From: Nymphaea colorata
Taxonomy: Eukaryota; Streptophyta; Magnoliopsida; Nymphaeales; Nymphaeaceae
NCBI RefSeq assembly: GCF_008831285.2
Contig: NW_022204508.1
Location: 496,001 to 560,000 of the forward strand
Direction: 5' to 3'
DNA: 64,000 nucleotides
Below are positions 11,197-21,559 of the stretch, piece after piece. The notes under the pieces were generated by a model. It saw only the letters and a program-made list of their open reading frames with translations. It was not told where the DNA came from and searched no databases. The translations under genes were made by a program, and so were the position numbers. Numbering within the stretch: position 1 is the first letter of the stretch; each line of letters begins with the position of its first letter.

Positions 11197-12003
11197 TCAG
11201 GAACAGAAACAGTCAAGATGGTCCGTTAACTCCGACCGGGGGTGGAGTGCAGAAAAGCTGTTGATTGCCAACAATTCAAGCTTGGAGAGGCAGGCGATCT
11301 GTTCCTTTGCATCCTTGGGAACTGTCGTTTCTACTGCATCATTTTTTTGGAGAGTAATATTATTGAAATCCGCCAGTGCCTTACTACTTTGTATAGAGTC
11401 ATTCGACCAGAGCTTTTCTACTATCACCTTTTTATCATCCTCCCTCCCTGTAGGTGGTTGTACACCCATGTGATGGGTTGTCTCTCGGGAGTTGTCATGT
11501 TCACCACGAACAGGACCCTCACTACCAATATCTCTTGGTGTTATTCCGAGCACATCCGCCATTATCTTATTTTTTTCTATTTTATCAAGCTTTTGGCTGA
11601 TATTTTTAATATCAATTGCAAGGTTGTAGGAAGCAGATACATGTTCCTTAAAGCAAGAGCACAGAATGGTCCAGGGCTTCCTTACCTTGTTCCATGAAGT
11701 TGTAGAATGCTTGTCCCTTTTGCAAATTGCAATTGTGCTTTGGTATCCTTCGATGATGTCCTGGGCATCATAGAAAATATCCTTCAGCTCTCTCTCCAGA
11801 TCTCTGTTGCGCTCATTGCTGAAAAAGGGCTTGTGATCTGTGACTCTGAGGGCCTTCCCAAAGTATCTCAGCTTCTGCTGGAGCACCTCGAGATCGTCTT
11901 TGGCATTCAAGATGAGGTCCACCTTTTCTTTCAACAAGCTGGTTACATCCCCCAACAGAATAGAAATATGTGTTTACACAAGGGTGTTGATTACTGTTGT
12001 CAT
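11197..12003 (-). pseudogene. CNL-2: coiled-coil region fused in frame to the LRR C-terminal tail (NB-ARC deleted)
   Basis: Read from an ATG at 12003, the sequence matches CNL-4: CC heptad-like text LLKEKVDLILNAKDDLEVLQ, EDVID-like DAQDIIEGYQ, the HDNSRETTHHMG linker, then SIQSSKA. At that point it jumps, still in frame, to the end of the LRR (DFNNITLQKNDAVET...IACLSKLELL) and stops at 11197. NB-ARC and nearly all LRRs are gone. The breakpoint (about 11375) joins ...agtaaggca to ...ctggcggat, with GGC-type microhomology. The reading frame is open for 252 codons from a TTG at 11955. Codon 10 after the ATG is TAA (11976-11974), so normal initiation gives only nine residues. The 3' flank 11020-11200 matches 25766-26036. 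Confidence 0.8.
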
Positions 12004-12302
12004 CTCCTCCTCTGTTTTTTTCTTGGTGGAAGAAAGACCTAGCAGAGGAAGAGAACTAGAAATCTGAAAATGGAAGAAGAGGAAGATGAAGGAATGCCAA
12101 ACGAATTTAGGTCCGCCATTGCTTAAATCTGAAAATGGAAGGAGAAGGAAGACAAGGAAGTGCTCTACAGGCTGGCAAGGTCCATGATTCCTGAACCACA
12201 AAGTTCTACATCACCAACACTTCCTCTTCCTCACGTTTGTCTGATTTTTCATTGTCTTATGTAAAAAGCTTGGATACATGATTTCTTTTTCGAAATCCAA
12301 AA

Positions 12303-13135
12303 TTTATGGTATGCGATGACAAAGGGAAGACAAGAGGTTGAAATATTAATGAACTAAAAGACTTGAACAAACTAAAGGGGGAATTGTCGATGCAAAGAAG
12401 ATACATCTCAAGGAGAGGCATGAACTGAATGGTGTGGAATTGTACTTCAAGGTGGGAGATGATGACAGAGTGGGTAGTGCTTCTGAAGAGAGGGGTTTGC
12501 TGGAGGCTTTGGAACCTCCACATGGTATAGAGAGGTTGGCAATTTGTGATTATGAAAGAGATAGGCCAGTGTGGTATTTGGACACCAACTATGTGGACCT
12601 GCAGACACTATGCCTGGAACGTTGCCCATTGCTGGCAACTGTGATAGGAATTAAATCATTGGAAAATTTGCAGGTCAGAGAATGCCCAACATTCTGTGCA
12701 TTGCTGAGCATGCCTTTGTTGAAGTCCTTGAATATTTCTGACTGTGATGGGCTCAACACGATTGGTGACTTGCCTAAATTGGAGACGTTGCATGTGTATG
12801 GAAGTGGCAATGGGGTGCCTCAGTGGGTGTGGGGTCTCTCCCAACTGGAGACATTGTAACTATACTCTTTCTCTGAGGACATCTGTTTGGGAGGCCACTG
12901 GCAATGCCTCCCCAAACTGAGAAGACTATGGCTTTCTATGTTACCCAATCTGAAGTCTCTGGTGGACGTCAATAATATTACTCCACAACAAAATGAAACA
13001 ACATGTCCCACGGATGCACAGGAACGGATCACCTGCCTCTCCAAGCTTGAAATGTTGACAATTATCTCATGTCCAGCACTCCATCTGCTGCAGGAGTTAA
13101 GCGACCGTTTTAGGGGAAAGATTACACGTGTATAG
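12303..13135 (+). pseudogene. CNL-2b: orphan LRR block in divergent orientation
   Basis: This block matches the LRR half of CNL-4 from 33800 on (MVCDDKGKTRG, then LRRs with LESLKV-type repeats such as LLKSLNISDCDGLNTIGDLPKLETLHVYG). It has no CC or NB-ARC upstream; instead it abuts the inverted CC copy at 12302/12303. It carries the same TGA (at 12341) and TAA (at 12857) as CNL-4, and a private 37-bp deletion near 12385. Unlike CNL-4 it keeps the extreme tail (12860-13135: GGHWQCLPKLRRLWLS, DAQERITCLSKLEML) ending at a TAG. Pseudogene fragment. Confidence 0.82.
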
Positions 13136-14056
13136 ATAATGTTACTGAAAATCGGTGACAAATTGTAATTAATTATCTTGGTTAAATATGTGTGTTGTCA
13201 TTTCGTTGCCGCTCTTGTTTAATTTATGCATCAACAGAGTCTTGTCTAGCTGTTTTAAACTTGCTCAAATTGATGACCATCCCTCTCATTTGATTTTTTT
13301 TCGTAATTGAAAACAAAAATCAATTATGTGAATACCAGCACGTACCTTGTATAAATGATAAATGCGATGCTGTTTAGGTCAAACAGAAGGCAATGTCCTT
13401 TGGCTTGAATCGATACAGATAAAAAATACCTTTTTCCTTTACAAAAATTTTAAAAAACAATTTCAAATATTATTTTGTTTTATATCCATCAATTGATGCA
13501 CAAAGGCCCCGATTAATTAGCTGATACGATAAAATCCCAAGCTGGCCTTTATTTGAATGATCTTCAAAGTTTTGTTTTTCATATTTATGTCATTAATATG
13601 CATTTAATCATCTTCACAAATTTAAAACACATACCCAAAATCTGAAAAACCTGCGTACATTTGAAAAAAATATATGGAAATTACTTATAGTCGAATAATT
13701 TATAAATCATGCATTTTAATTCAAGTGGATATTTGAAAGAATTGAAATTATAAAATTTTTGCAAAGTGTAAGATTCTAAGAAATCACACCAAGAAGTCCA
13801 TATGAGGCTTTTGGCATCGGTTGTTTTATAAGGAAGCAGGCCCTCCTGGGTCACCTGTTTCTCAGCAATTTACTTGATTGGCAAAAGTTCAATAACAGCA
13901 TGTGAATGTATAACCTGGGCTCGGTCTAGCCATCAAGTCTCAAGCCTGGCTCACCCCAGCCATCAAGATCGAAGCCCATGTTTGGCGCAGGTTCGCTTGA
14001 CAGTAATGAAATTAAAAGAAAAGAACATACTTAACCTGACATGATTTGACTGCAAT

Positions 14057-14061
<5 letters not shown>

Positions 14062-14110
<49 letters not shown>
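14062..14110. repeat. (TA)n microsatellite
   Basis: About 25 TA units. The partner site in copy B (about 35375-35388) has only about seven units, showing fast length change since the duplication. Confidence 0.9.
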
Positions 14111-14115
<5 letters not shown>

Positions 14116-14453
14116 CACTGTGTTTTAAAATATTGGCATTTGATTTTTTAATGATGTAAAGCGAGAAAAATAATTAATGCTGAGACATCATTAAAAATTT
14201 AAATCAAATAATTTATTTAGAAAAACTAATCACAGTTTGGAGAAAAAAAGAAGCTAAAATACGAGGCATCTAAAGAAGGTACGCTGAGCGGCACACAAGT
14301 GGACAAAAATGAAAAGAAAGAAATCGACTTTCGTCAAAAATAAAAAACACTTAAATTTGATGAAGATAAACTTCTGGGCCAAAATCAGCAGCATCTGACC
14401 CAACTATTCCACTCCCTTCACACACTTATCAAGATAGCAGTCGAATTCTACTG

Positions 14454-14455
<2 letters not shown>

Positions 14456-14517
<62 letters not shown>
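14456..14517. repeat. (TA)n microsatellite
   Basis: About 30 TA units; partner at 35739-35804. Confidence 0.9.
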
Positions 14518-14519
<2 letters not shown>

Positions 14520-14525
<6 letters not shown>

Positions 14526-14860
14526 ATATAAGCCACAGGAAAAATGTTGGATTTCTTCTTTTAAACCAACATGATAGCAAATAGTTAACCTTACCTGGCT
14601 AGTGCCACTTGATCTTGCTCTGTTGCTATTGTTAGAGAGACCTTTCACACCTAGTACTGAGCTCATGGTTCTGTCAAAGAGGGTTTGTTGAAAGACCACA
14701 GCTGAACTGCATTAGTACGAGTCCCATAAGTTTGGCAAGGATGTTGATAGCTACCTGTGGGCCTAGCTGGGCCTTCCCTTGTGGCTCGGACAAGTTGTGC
14801 TTCTAGTCATTGGTCAGATCACAACTCCGATGGGCTAAATAAATTTCTTTGTTTTGAAAA
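14520..14860 (+). promoter_or_regulatory. Orphan CNL-type upstream region
   Basis: This block (ggctagtgccacttgatc, ctattgttagagagacctttcac, attggtcagatcaca, gatgggctaaataaa) is homologous to the region just upstream of CNL-4 (31180-31370) and CNL-5. Here it ends at an oligo-A run (14858-14869) and runs into unrelated sequence with no CNL. A second orphan copy is at 35810-36160. Promoter activity is not shown. Confidence 0.5.
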
Positions 14861-14869
14861 AAAAAAAAG

Positions 14870-16210
14870 TGGGCAGGTTATGTACTCTCCACCAATTTCG
14901 TAGAACTGAAGTTTACCAGTCGACAGTGTGAGCCACCTGGTTTCTACATTTGTCTCTTTGCCTTTCTTCGCGAAACCGGGGAAGATGGCAATAGTAATGA
15001 ATGCACATGTAGAAGCACCCATTTCTAATCTGTTCCAGTCGGTAACGTTAAAAAAATTTAAAAGAATGTTAAAAAAATTAAGTATAAGAAAGAACCCATG
15101 AATTTTCTAGCTAAGTACCATCGAGTATTTAATTTGGTTACTTTTTATTAAATAAAAAAATTAACATAAGTACAATGTTGTTATTTTTTTTAGAGATAGA
15201 CATGTAGTACTATTGAATCGGGTCATCTAATCAAATATTTTTAGTTAGATAATAAGTTCAAGTGTTAAGGACGTTATTGTAAATCAATTTAAATTATCTC
15301 TTTCCCTTTCTTTTATATCGAAACAAGCTTTTATAATATTTTTCATTTTCTTCTCCTTTTCTTTTCTTTCCCTACCAATTTTCTTTCAATTCCTTTCCTT
15401 TCTTGGCCCTTCCATCCATTAATCACTTCCTTAAGTTTCATTCCATCCAAACAAGGCAAAAAAGAGAAGGCCAAAGAACCCACCGGGTTGCACCACCCCA
15501 GGACCTTAACCACTCTATTCGACTAGCTATCTTAGGCTTTGTTTGGAGCATCACTTCTATCCTTACATTTAGCAGTCATAGTTATAGGCAAATGATCTAG
15601 TCATTAAATCTAGGAAACAACAAAATCATTTCAACGGAGTCTTTGATGCTACCTATTGCAAGCCTGGTTATATGTACCATATGGTGGATGAATTTTTGTG
15701 TGCCAGTCTGGTTTAATGACTAAAATACCCTTAGTTCACATTGAAAAGGAAAATTATTTGTAAAGACAATATTGAAAATAAAAAAAAGTAAAAAGACTAT
15801 AGAGGACATTTTTTTAATAAATTATCAAAATGTACTTCTTTCTTTTACTGTGTACCGTGTCCAAGCCTTGTTGCTAGAGTTGGGCACTGGTCTGGCAAGG
15901 TTAACTTCTTCTTGAGGCAGAGAGACATGCTACAATAAGTGGGTGCTGGCAAAGGTTGAGTAGGGTGTGGGCCCACACTGAGATCTGGACCATAAGATAG
16001 CCTCCTTGAATGTGTATGATGGCTCTTGTCAAGTGTGGCAGGTAGGAGCCGGTTCAAGGGTAGAGAGACAGATGCAGGTCAAGCCGGGACAACATCAACC
16101 CACTCCCCTTAAAATGGGTCTTCTTCTTTAGGCCCAACGAGTGGGCCTCTCACCATCCAGGTCCGAAGTATGATGCTGTCTGGGACCTAACGGTGCACGT
16201 CTTCTCGCAT
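14870..16210. other. Non-coding part of segmental duplication A
   Basis: I see no convincing gene. Short open frames (14819-15022, 15403-15600, 15845-16057) recur in copy B because of the duplication, but they lack family resemblance and have low-complexity T/C-rich stretches. The stretch 15300-15400 is pyrimidine rich. Confidence 0.6.
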
Positions 16211-16226
16211 AATCCATGGTAGAAGG

Positions 16227-16422
16227 TAGCGGCGGAGTCAAAAAAATTTCATAAGGGGGGGCTGAATTAAATTTTCTGAATTTTGATAGGGGCTGAAATA
16301 TCATTTTTCAAATTTTTACACAAGACAAGTAAAATTTTATAAAATTTGCATATAAATTTAAAAGAAAAAATTAAGGGGTTGGGCAGAACCCCTGTGGGCC
16401 ATCTCCCTTGGCTTCGCCCCTG
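16227..16422. mobile_element. hAT-type MITE with 8-bp target duplication
   Basis: A 196-bp element bounded by short inverted ends (TAGCGGCGGAG and, on the other strand, CAGGGGCGAAG) and flanked by perfect direct repeats GTAGAAGG at 16219-16226 and 16423-16430. The interior is AT-rich with no coding capacity. An 8-bp duplication and a (C/T)AGGGG-type end fit the hAT superfamily. The same insertion is present in copy B. Confidence 0.8.
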
Positions 16423-16984
16423 GTAGAAGGCCTGAATCATGAGGTTGCCAAATAACATATTCATGCCAGTTGGCAGGTAGTGATTGACTTGGCTAGAGGG
16501 CGGTGCGAAGACACATGAAGTATATGCTCTGACAGGGCTTTGACCATTACTTCAATATCATATGCCTTGCTGGTGGTGATTGCCATGCAACCTTCTGTAC
16601 CTTTTTAACTTATTGAAATGTAGAGACCCTAAAAACAATGGAAAGTTTAACCTTCGGATTTTCTTGCTCATCAAATTGTGGCCACAACTTATATTGATGC
16701 ATTCCTCCCATGAGCAAAACTTATTGCTTTTTGAAGTGTTAGTCATGTTTTCCATTGAAAAGAAAACAAGGAAAAGAATAAAACTGAACCATTAAGCTGC
16801 CACCTTAGACATTTCAGAACTAAAAATAAAAATAAAATATCAAATCTTCAGCAGCTAAACATTGGAATGGTAAACAAAAAGAATGATTTGTTAAAAAAAC
16901 AAAAGATCTCTCTCTCTCTCCCACAGCTATCACTAAGATGTCTTCCTTTGCATTGTCTTGCATCTGTCTCCCTCCATGCTTTCA

Positions 16985-17511
16985 TGGTCTTTTGACTTCT
17001 TGTGTCTGTCCTGAGAATGTTTGATAAGATCATTCGTAGCTTTATCTGGATTGATGATCGGCCCTCAGATTGCCTTGCACATTGGGACATGGTTGCCCTT
17101 CCGCATCATCATGGGGGTGCCGGGGTTACCAACCTTAGTTGGGCGTGTGAGTCTTCATTGTGTTCTTGGTGGTGGTGTTTGGCAACTGAGCTTTCTCCCA
17201 TCACCCTTTTCATCTATTCCAAGTATGATCTGCCATCACCTAGTGATTGAAATATTTCCCTTTCTCAGACCCCACCCTCCCACTTTTGGTGCTGTCAGCT
17301 TTCAGCCCTTCTCTTTTTTCTACACTTTGTTGACCTCCCATCGCTTACCCCCCCACCCCCCCCCCATCCTGGCCTCTTTTGTATTCTTGTGGTTTCACTT
17401 TTCTTCTTACTACCTGGCCTTCTTTGTTTCTTCCACTGCATCGCTCTCACACCAGTCCCTTTGGTCCCCTAGCCCCTCTCCTCGTGACATTGCTTATGTC
17501 TGGTTTCTTTT
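16985..17511 (+). pseudogene. LINE reverse-transcriptase C-terminal fragment, truncated
   Basis: The frame at 17002-17250 reads FDKIIRSFIWIDD, then HWDMVALPHHHGGAGVTNLS, which matches the end of the non-LTR retrotransposon RT domain (FIWG...W..v.LPk..GGLGIrNL). The following text is frame-damaged. The fragment is cut at 17511 by the end of the segmental duplication. A longer copy is at 38290-39165. Confidence 0.7.
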
Positions 17512-17524
17512 AAACGCAAGTTGC

Positions 17525-17990
17525 ACGCTTGAGTGAGGCGACAATCAACTAAACCAAAATTGGATTTGCAGCGAGTTTGGAATCGCTCAAAATGGAGTCG
17601 ACCATGCATTTGTAACAAAAAAAACCATTTCAATTATTTTATTTTATGAACAACATTTATTTATTTTACTATTTTATTAAATTTAAATTAAAAAAAATTG
17701 CGACCTCGTGCTTTGGCAACCGTGCGATCGCGCGGACGCGCGATCGAACCCCTTTCCCCTCTCATTTTGACAAAAAAACCACTCTTTATGGGGCATTTTT
17801 GACCATTTTTAGTGGGCATTAGCCCTGCCCACATCAGAAAATGTTTTCTTGCAGGCCTAATGGCCAATCCCACCTATTTCAATCCTATTTCTTTTACAAA
17901 AAAATTGAAAATAGGTGAAAATTAGTTGAAATTCCTATGAAAATGTTATAAAATTTTAAAAAAATTTGAATTTTGGGTTTTGGCTCCAAA
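17525..17990. other. Candidate LTR upstream (U3-like) sequence
   Basis: The sequence is AT-rich with a GC island (gcgatcgcgcggacgcgcgatcg, about 17723-17746) and text that resembles the U3 of plant LTR elements. It leads directly into a TATA box and leader at 17997. I could not find a second LTR copy, coding region or clear ends in the window, so a solo or fragmentary LTR is only inferred. Confidence 0.35.
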
Positions 17991-17996
17991 ATCCTT

Positions 17997-18207
17997 TATA
18001 AATACCCCCCACATCCCCCCTCTTGGGCAAGAGTTAGCCCTTGGAAAAACTCTAGTGTATTCTCACTTAAAGACTTAGAGTTTTTCCCTTAGCTCTCTCT
18101 CTCCCTCTTCCTCTTTCCATTTCTCTTCTTTCTCTCCAACTTGGAGCAAGCTACAACTCTCTTGGAGACATCATCTTCATTATTTTGGAGATTATTTCAA
18201 GGTAAGT
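17997..18207 (+). promoter_or_regulatory. TATA box, pyrimidine-rich leader and strong 5' splice site
   Basis: TATAAATA at 17997-18004 is followed by a ~195-nt pyrimidine-rich leader and a near-perfect donor CAAG|GTAAGT with the junction at 18201/18202. Such an arrangement is typical of a plant transcript leader or of the R-U5 part of an LTR. No downstream coding exon is visible; the tandem repeats at 18304 follow at once. Confidence 0.5.
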
Positions 18208-18303
18208 CCCAGATAATTTCAAGTATGGTTGTTCTTTTTCTTAAGTTATTTCTCAATAGAGGTATGTAATCATCATCCCTCTGATTTCTCTCTTATTTTC
18301 TTT

Positions 18304-18830
18304 CTTCTCATCTTCATCTCTCCATGACCAAAAGAGATAGCACTCAACTTCTTTTTATAGACAAGAGGCTATGCTCAAGTGCACCAAGAGTATGGAAAGA
18401 TGGGATGATCTTTCATTTCATGATTGAATCATGTTTTCTCTTTTATTGAATATAGCATTGTGTTTTTTTTCTTCATTTTCTTCTCATCTTCATCTCATGA
18501 CAAAAAGAAATATCACTCAACCTCTTTTTAGAGAAAAGATGCTATGCTCAAGTGCAACAGGATCATAGAAAGATGAGATGATCTTTCATTTCATGATTGA
18601 ATCATGTCTTCTCTTTTATTGAATGTAGCATTGTGTTTCTTTCTTCCTTTTCTTCTCATCTTCGTCTCTCCATAGCCAAAGGAGATAACACTCTATCTCT
18701 TCTTAGAGATAAGAGGCTATGCTCAAGTGTACCAGGGGAATGAAAAGATGAGATGATCTTTAATTTTATAGTTACATTATGCCCTCTCTCCTAGTTGAAT
18801 CTTTCTCTTCCCATCATCCTCTCTCTCTCT
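18304..18830. repeat. Three tandem copies of a ~175-bp repeat
   Basis: Units start at 18304, 18481 and 18653, each with ttctcatcttc. They share the order ctcat(g)acaaaagagata, aagaggctatgctcaagtg, agatgatctttcatttcatgattgaatcat, ttttattgaat(a/g)tagcattgtg. The last unit is more diverged. The repeats lie just after the splice donor at 18201 and contain no ORF. Confidence 0.8.
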
Positions 18831-19828
18831 CTCTCTCTTTCCTTCCTTGAATATTGTCTATATATCATCCACGCATAGTTGCTTGGAGTTCCCTTTTATA
18901 TGTGAACATATGGTGAGAATGAGAGTGTGGTTAGGGGTTTTTTATTTTTATCTTCATATCAACTTTTGAGGTTGGGACTTGTCCAACCCGAGGAAAACCC
19001 TCACAAAAATATACATGTTAATGTGCATTTGTATGTCATTTTGTGCTAGTTTTCTTTCTAATCATCCAATTAGGTACCCTAATGAGTGCCTCGTTATATT
19101 GCTTGATTTTCTTCCATACCCACCGGTGGAAGAAAAATATCTCTTGTGACAAACCAAATAATAACATTCCATATTTATATAAATCATATTTTCTAAAACA
19201 TTTTTAAAAGAAACCTTCTAATGCGGCCTTAGCGACTTAGCTTAGACTCTTGCATGAGTCCAAGCTCTCCTCCGGCTCACATTAAACTTGAAGTTGGTAA
19301 TTTTAAGTTATTCCTTGATTTCTAAACTTGTGAAGGCACACATGTATATACATATTATATATATCCATGTGCGCATAATGATCTCCTCATCTTTCTCTCT
19401 CTATGCTTTCATTTTCAAGAGTCTTTTTAAAAGTTTGAAACATCAAACTTTCAATATTTTTCTAAACCGCATATAGAATAAAAAAGTTGTTTAAGTTAAA
19501 ACGAAATGCACCAATGATAAACATAGCCCTTGGGTTGATTACCCCCGGTAAAGGCGCCGGGAATGGTTGATCCTCGTACCGATGGGCGAGTCCCTTTCTT
19601 TCTTATTTCAAAACAAAACCTTATTTTTCTGGAGCACTCCAAAACCAATGAAAATTTTGGGATGCAAACACCTTTCTTCTCTTTTCCCAATTTTTCTAGT
19701 TTCCCCAATGATTTAGTCAGAGGCATTAGGAAATTGACACATAAAGATGATGCTCCACCTTGATGTGGAACTCAGGAAAGCACACAGCTGAAGGTTGATA
19801 GAAAAAAAACAAAAAGATGAAAAAAAAA

Positions 19829-19951
19829 TCACAAAAAGATGAAGAAGGAGCTAGGCATTTGCCTGGGCTTGTTAGGGTCCTTCCCTTTCCCTTTCTTAGC
19901 AGCTCTCTTCCCAGCTCCGTCGCTCCCAGAGACCTTCATCTTTGTTCCCAT
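19829..19951 (-). pseudogene. HMGB-type HMG-box first-exon relic
   Basis: Read on the reverse strand from an ATG at 19951 (or the ATG at 19939), the peptide ends KKGKGKDPNKPRQMPSSFF. This matches the basic N-terminal tail and the first residues of the HMG box in plant HMGB chromatin proteins (KDPNKPKRP.SAFFVFM). The match stops at FFIF, where plant HMGB genes have an intron. Here a GT lies directly after the Phe codons (ttttt|gtgat). I find no second exon in the lower-coordinate sequence to 19500, so this is an isolated exon fragment. KP.RP has become KPRQM. Confidence 0.6.
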
Positions 19952-20841
19952 CCTGAAATCACAGGTTACTCCATCTGATCTCCCAAAAACCTCAAAAAAA
20001 ACCATAGGAAAACAAAATCTGATTTCCTTGTGGTGGGCAATGGTGCTACCTTGCGTCGAGTTCCAGACAAGGAAGAGAGTTATGGATTTTTTTTGTTTTT
20101 TTGGCTTCCCTCCTTTATTGCCTTCTCCAATCATCTTGAGACTCTTCATTTCTTTGCGGTCTTCTTTGTTGATTTGATCCTTGTGTGAAATTTTTGGAAT
20201 AATTTTTTTTATTTCTTTCATAAATTTCCACTTCTGTATTTCTTCACTCCTATCAATGGCTTTTGTGATTGCAATCGGATTTGGTGTTCTTTTCCCTTGT
20301 TGCAATCGATTTTTTTCTCCGACCTGCTGAGTATATGTTGATTGATTATTAAAATTGGATGAAACCAAAGCGGATTGAGCCAATGGATGAAAGCAGCTAT
20401 GCTCTTCCGCCGTTCTTTCCAATCCCAATGTATAAAAACAAATTCAAAATTAGCATACAAATTCATGAGATCACAGAAAGCTGGAGCTTGTTTCTGTTGT
20501 TAAAAATTTTGAAACTATAATTCGGCTCCTAATGAAAAACTCCTGACTCTACCCCTGCTTGTATCTTCAACAGCAACAAAGAAATAAGGACAAGACAAAT
20601 GAGAGACGAGAAAGACATGGTTGATAAAGTTACATACAGACCACGCGCAGTGAGTACTTAAAAGGGCATAGTTGATTAAAAGTATGTACCATTGAATAAT
20701 TTTACCCATTTAGATTTGTCTTTTATGTATAGTTTGATCCTCTGAAAACCTTTAACTGGTAACTTGTTTCCAGAAATTTTTTTCAAGGAATCACTGGAAT
20801 GGGAACCGTTGTCCCCATTCTAGTTATGAGGCATGTGTGAT

Positions 20842-21006
20842 CAGGGGCCAAACTATAGTTTCAAAATTTTAACAGAGGCCGAATTAGAAATTTTCAAATT
20901 TTTTATATATTAAACTAAAATTTTTTAGACTTTCATATAAATTTTTAAAGTTTTAAAATCTGAGGGGGGCCAAGGCCCTGCCGGCTCCTCCTTCCCTCCG
21001 CCTCTG
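20842..21006. mobile_element. hAT-type MITE with perfect 8-bp target duplication
   Basis: A 165-bp element beginning CAGGGGCC and ending with the complement of CAGAGGCGGAGG. It is flanked by TGTGTGAT at 20834-20841 and 21007-21014. The interior is AT-rich with GGGGGGCCAAGGCCC near the right end. Same family as 16227-16422. Confidence 0.75.
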
Positions 21007-21077
21007 TGTGTGATGGAATGTTATGAAGATTCTAGGATGAGTGTTCTCGTGCTTGATGAAAGGAAATGGGCTTGGTG

Positions 21078-21262
21078 CTGGGGCGGACCCTCACCCCAGC
21101 CCCGCCCCACCCCCAACCCCCACTCTTTGATTCAAGAAATTCAAAAATTTATATGTATATTTCCAAAATGTTAGTTTAACACAAGTGAAAATTTTGAAAA
21201 TTGTTAAGATTTTGAAACCATAGTTTGGCTCTTGCAACAAAACATTCCTGGTTCCACCTCTA
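21078..21262. mobile_element. hAT-type MITE, diverged ends
   Basis: The left end CTGGGGCGGACCC and the complement of the right end TAGAGGTGGAACC resemble the other MITEs, and the interior shares the ttcaaaaattt/aaattttgaaa text. No target duplication is visible. It lies only 71 bp from the previous MITE. Confidence 0.55.
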
Positions 21263-21317
21263 GTTTGATATTAGTTAATATTTTCCCACTCAGTAGAGAC
21301 ACACCAGGATACGTTGT

Positions 21318-21470
21318 TCCTTTTTGTAGTTTGGGAGGCCATGGCAAAGTTGAGAAACTGAGGTACTTGTGGCTTTCTTGTTCACCCAAGCTCAAGCCCT
21401 TGGTGGACGTCGTTCACCCATGAAATGTAGGAACAGATTGCCTACCTCTCAAAGTTTAAGAAAGGTTATT
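21318..21470 (+). pseudogene. CNL LRR C-terminal fragment
   Basis: The peptide SLGGHGKVEKLRYLWLS, then PKLKPLVDV, matches the terminal LRR of the other CNLs (ISLGGHWQCLPKLRYL...NLKSLVDV). A TGA follows at 21421. After the tail the sequence joins the spacer type found at 37940 and 16620. A decayed remnant of another CNL copy. Confidence 0.65.
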
Positions 21471-21559
21471 GGAACATAGACAAATTGATTTTCTACTTCA
21501 AAGATGATGTATTTGGAATTGTTACCATAACTGACGATGCCATTGTCAATTGCTTTTAC

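Larger units (their letters stand above)
12303..17511 (+). repeat. Segmental duplication, copy A (partner 33800-38798)
   Basis: The two blocks run in the same order and orientation over about 5 kb and look nearly identical by eye, including matching non-coding text, a hAT MITE, TA arrays and a LINE fragment. Differences include a 37-bp deletion in A (12385), a CNL-tail deletion in B (34474), a 16-bp indel near 13713/35012, and TA-tract length. The left breakpoint is the inverted CC junction. The right one falls inside the LINE, at tttcttttaaac versus tttctttttgct. Confidence 0.9.

Noticed and set aside
11197-11955. Intact 252-codon protein gene
   Set aside because: The frame begins at TTG; the true ATG at 12003 is followed by TAA at codon 10, so I call it a pseudogene.
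16227-16422. Mutator-type MITE on the basis of a 9-bp direct repeat
   Set aside because: The ninth base is ambiguous with the element end; sister copies fit 8 bp and hAT-type CAGGGG ends better.
19829-20428. 199-codon reverse frame as a full gene
   Set aside because: Only the last ~40 residues resemble HMGB; the rest looks like untranslated or intronic sequence read open by chance.
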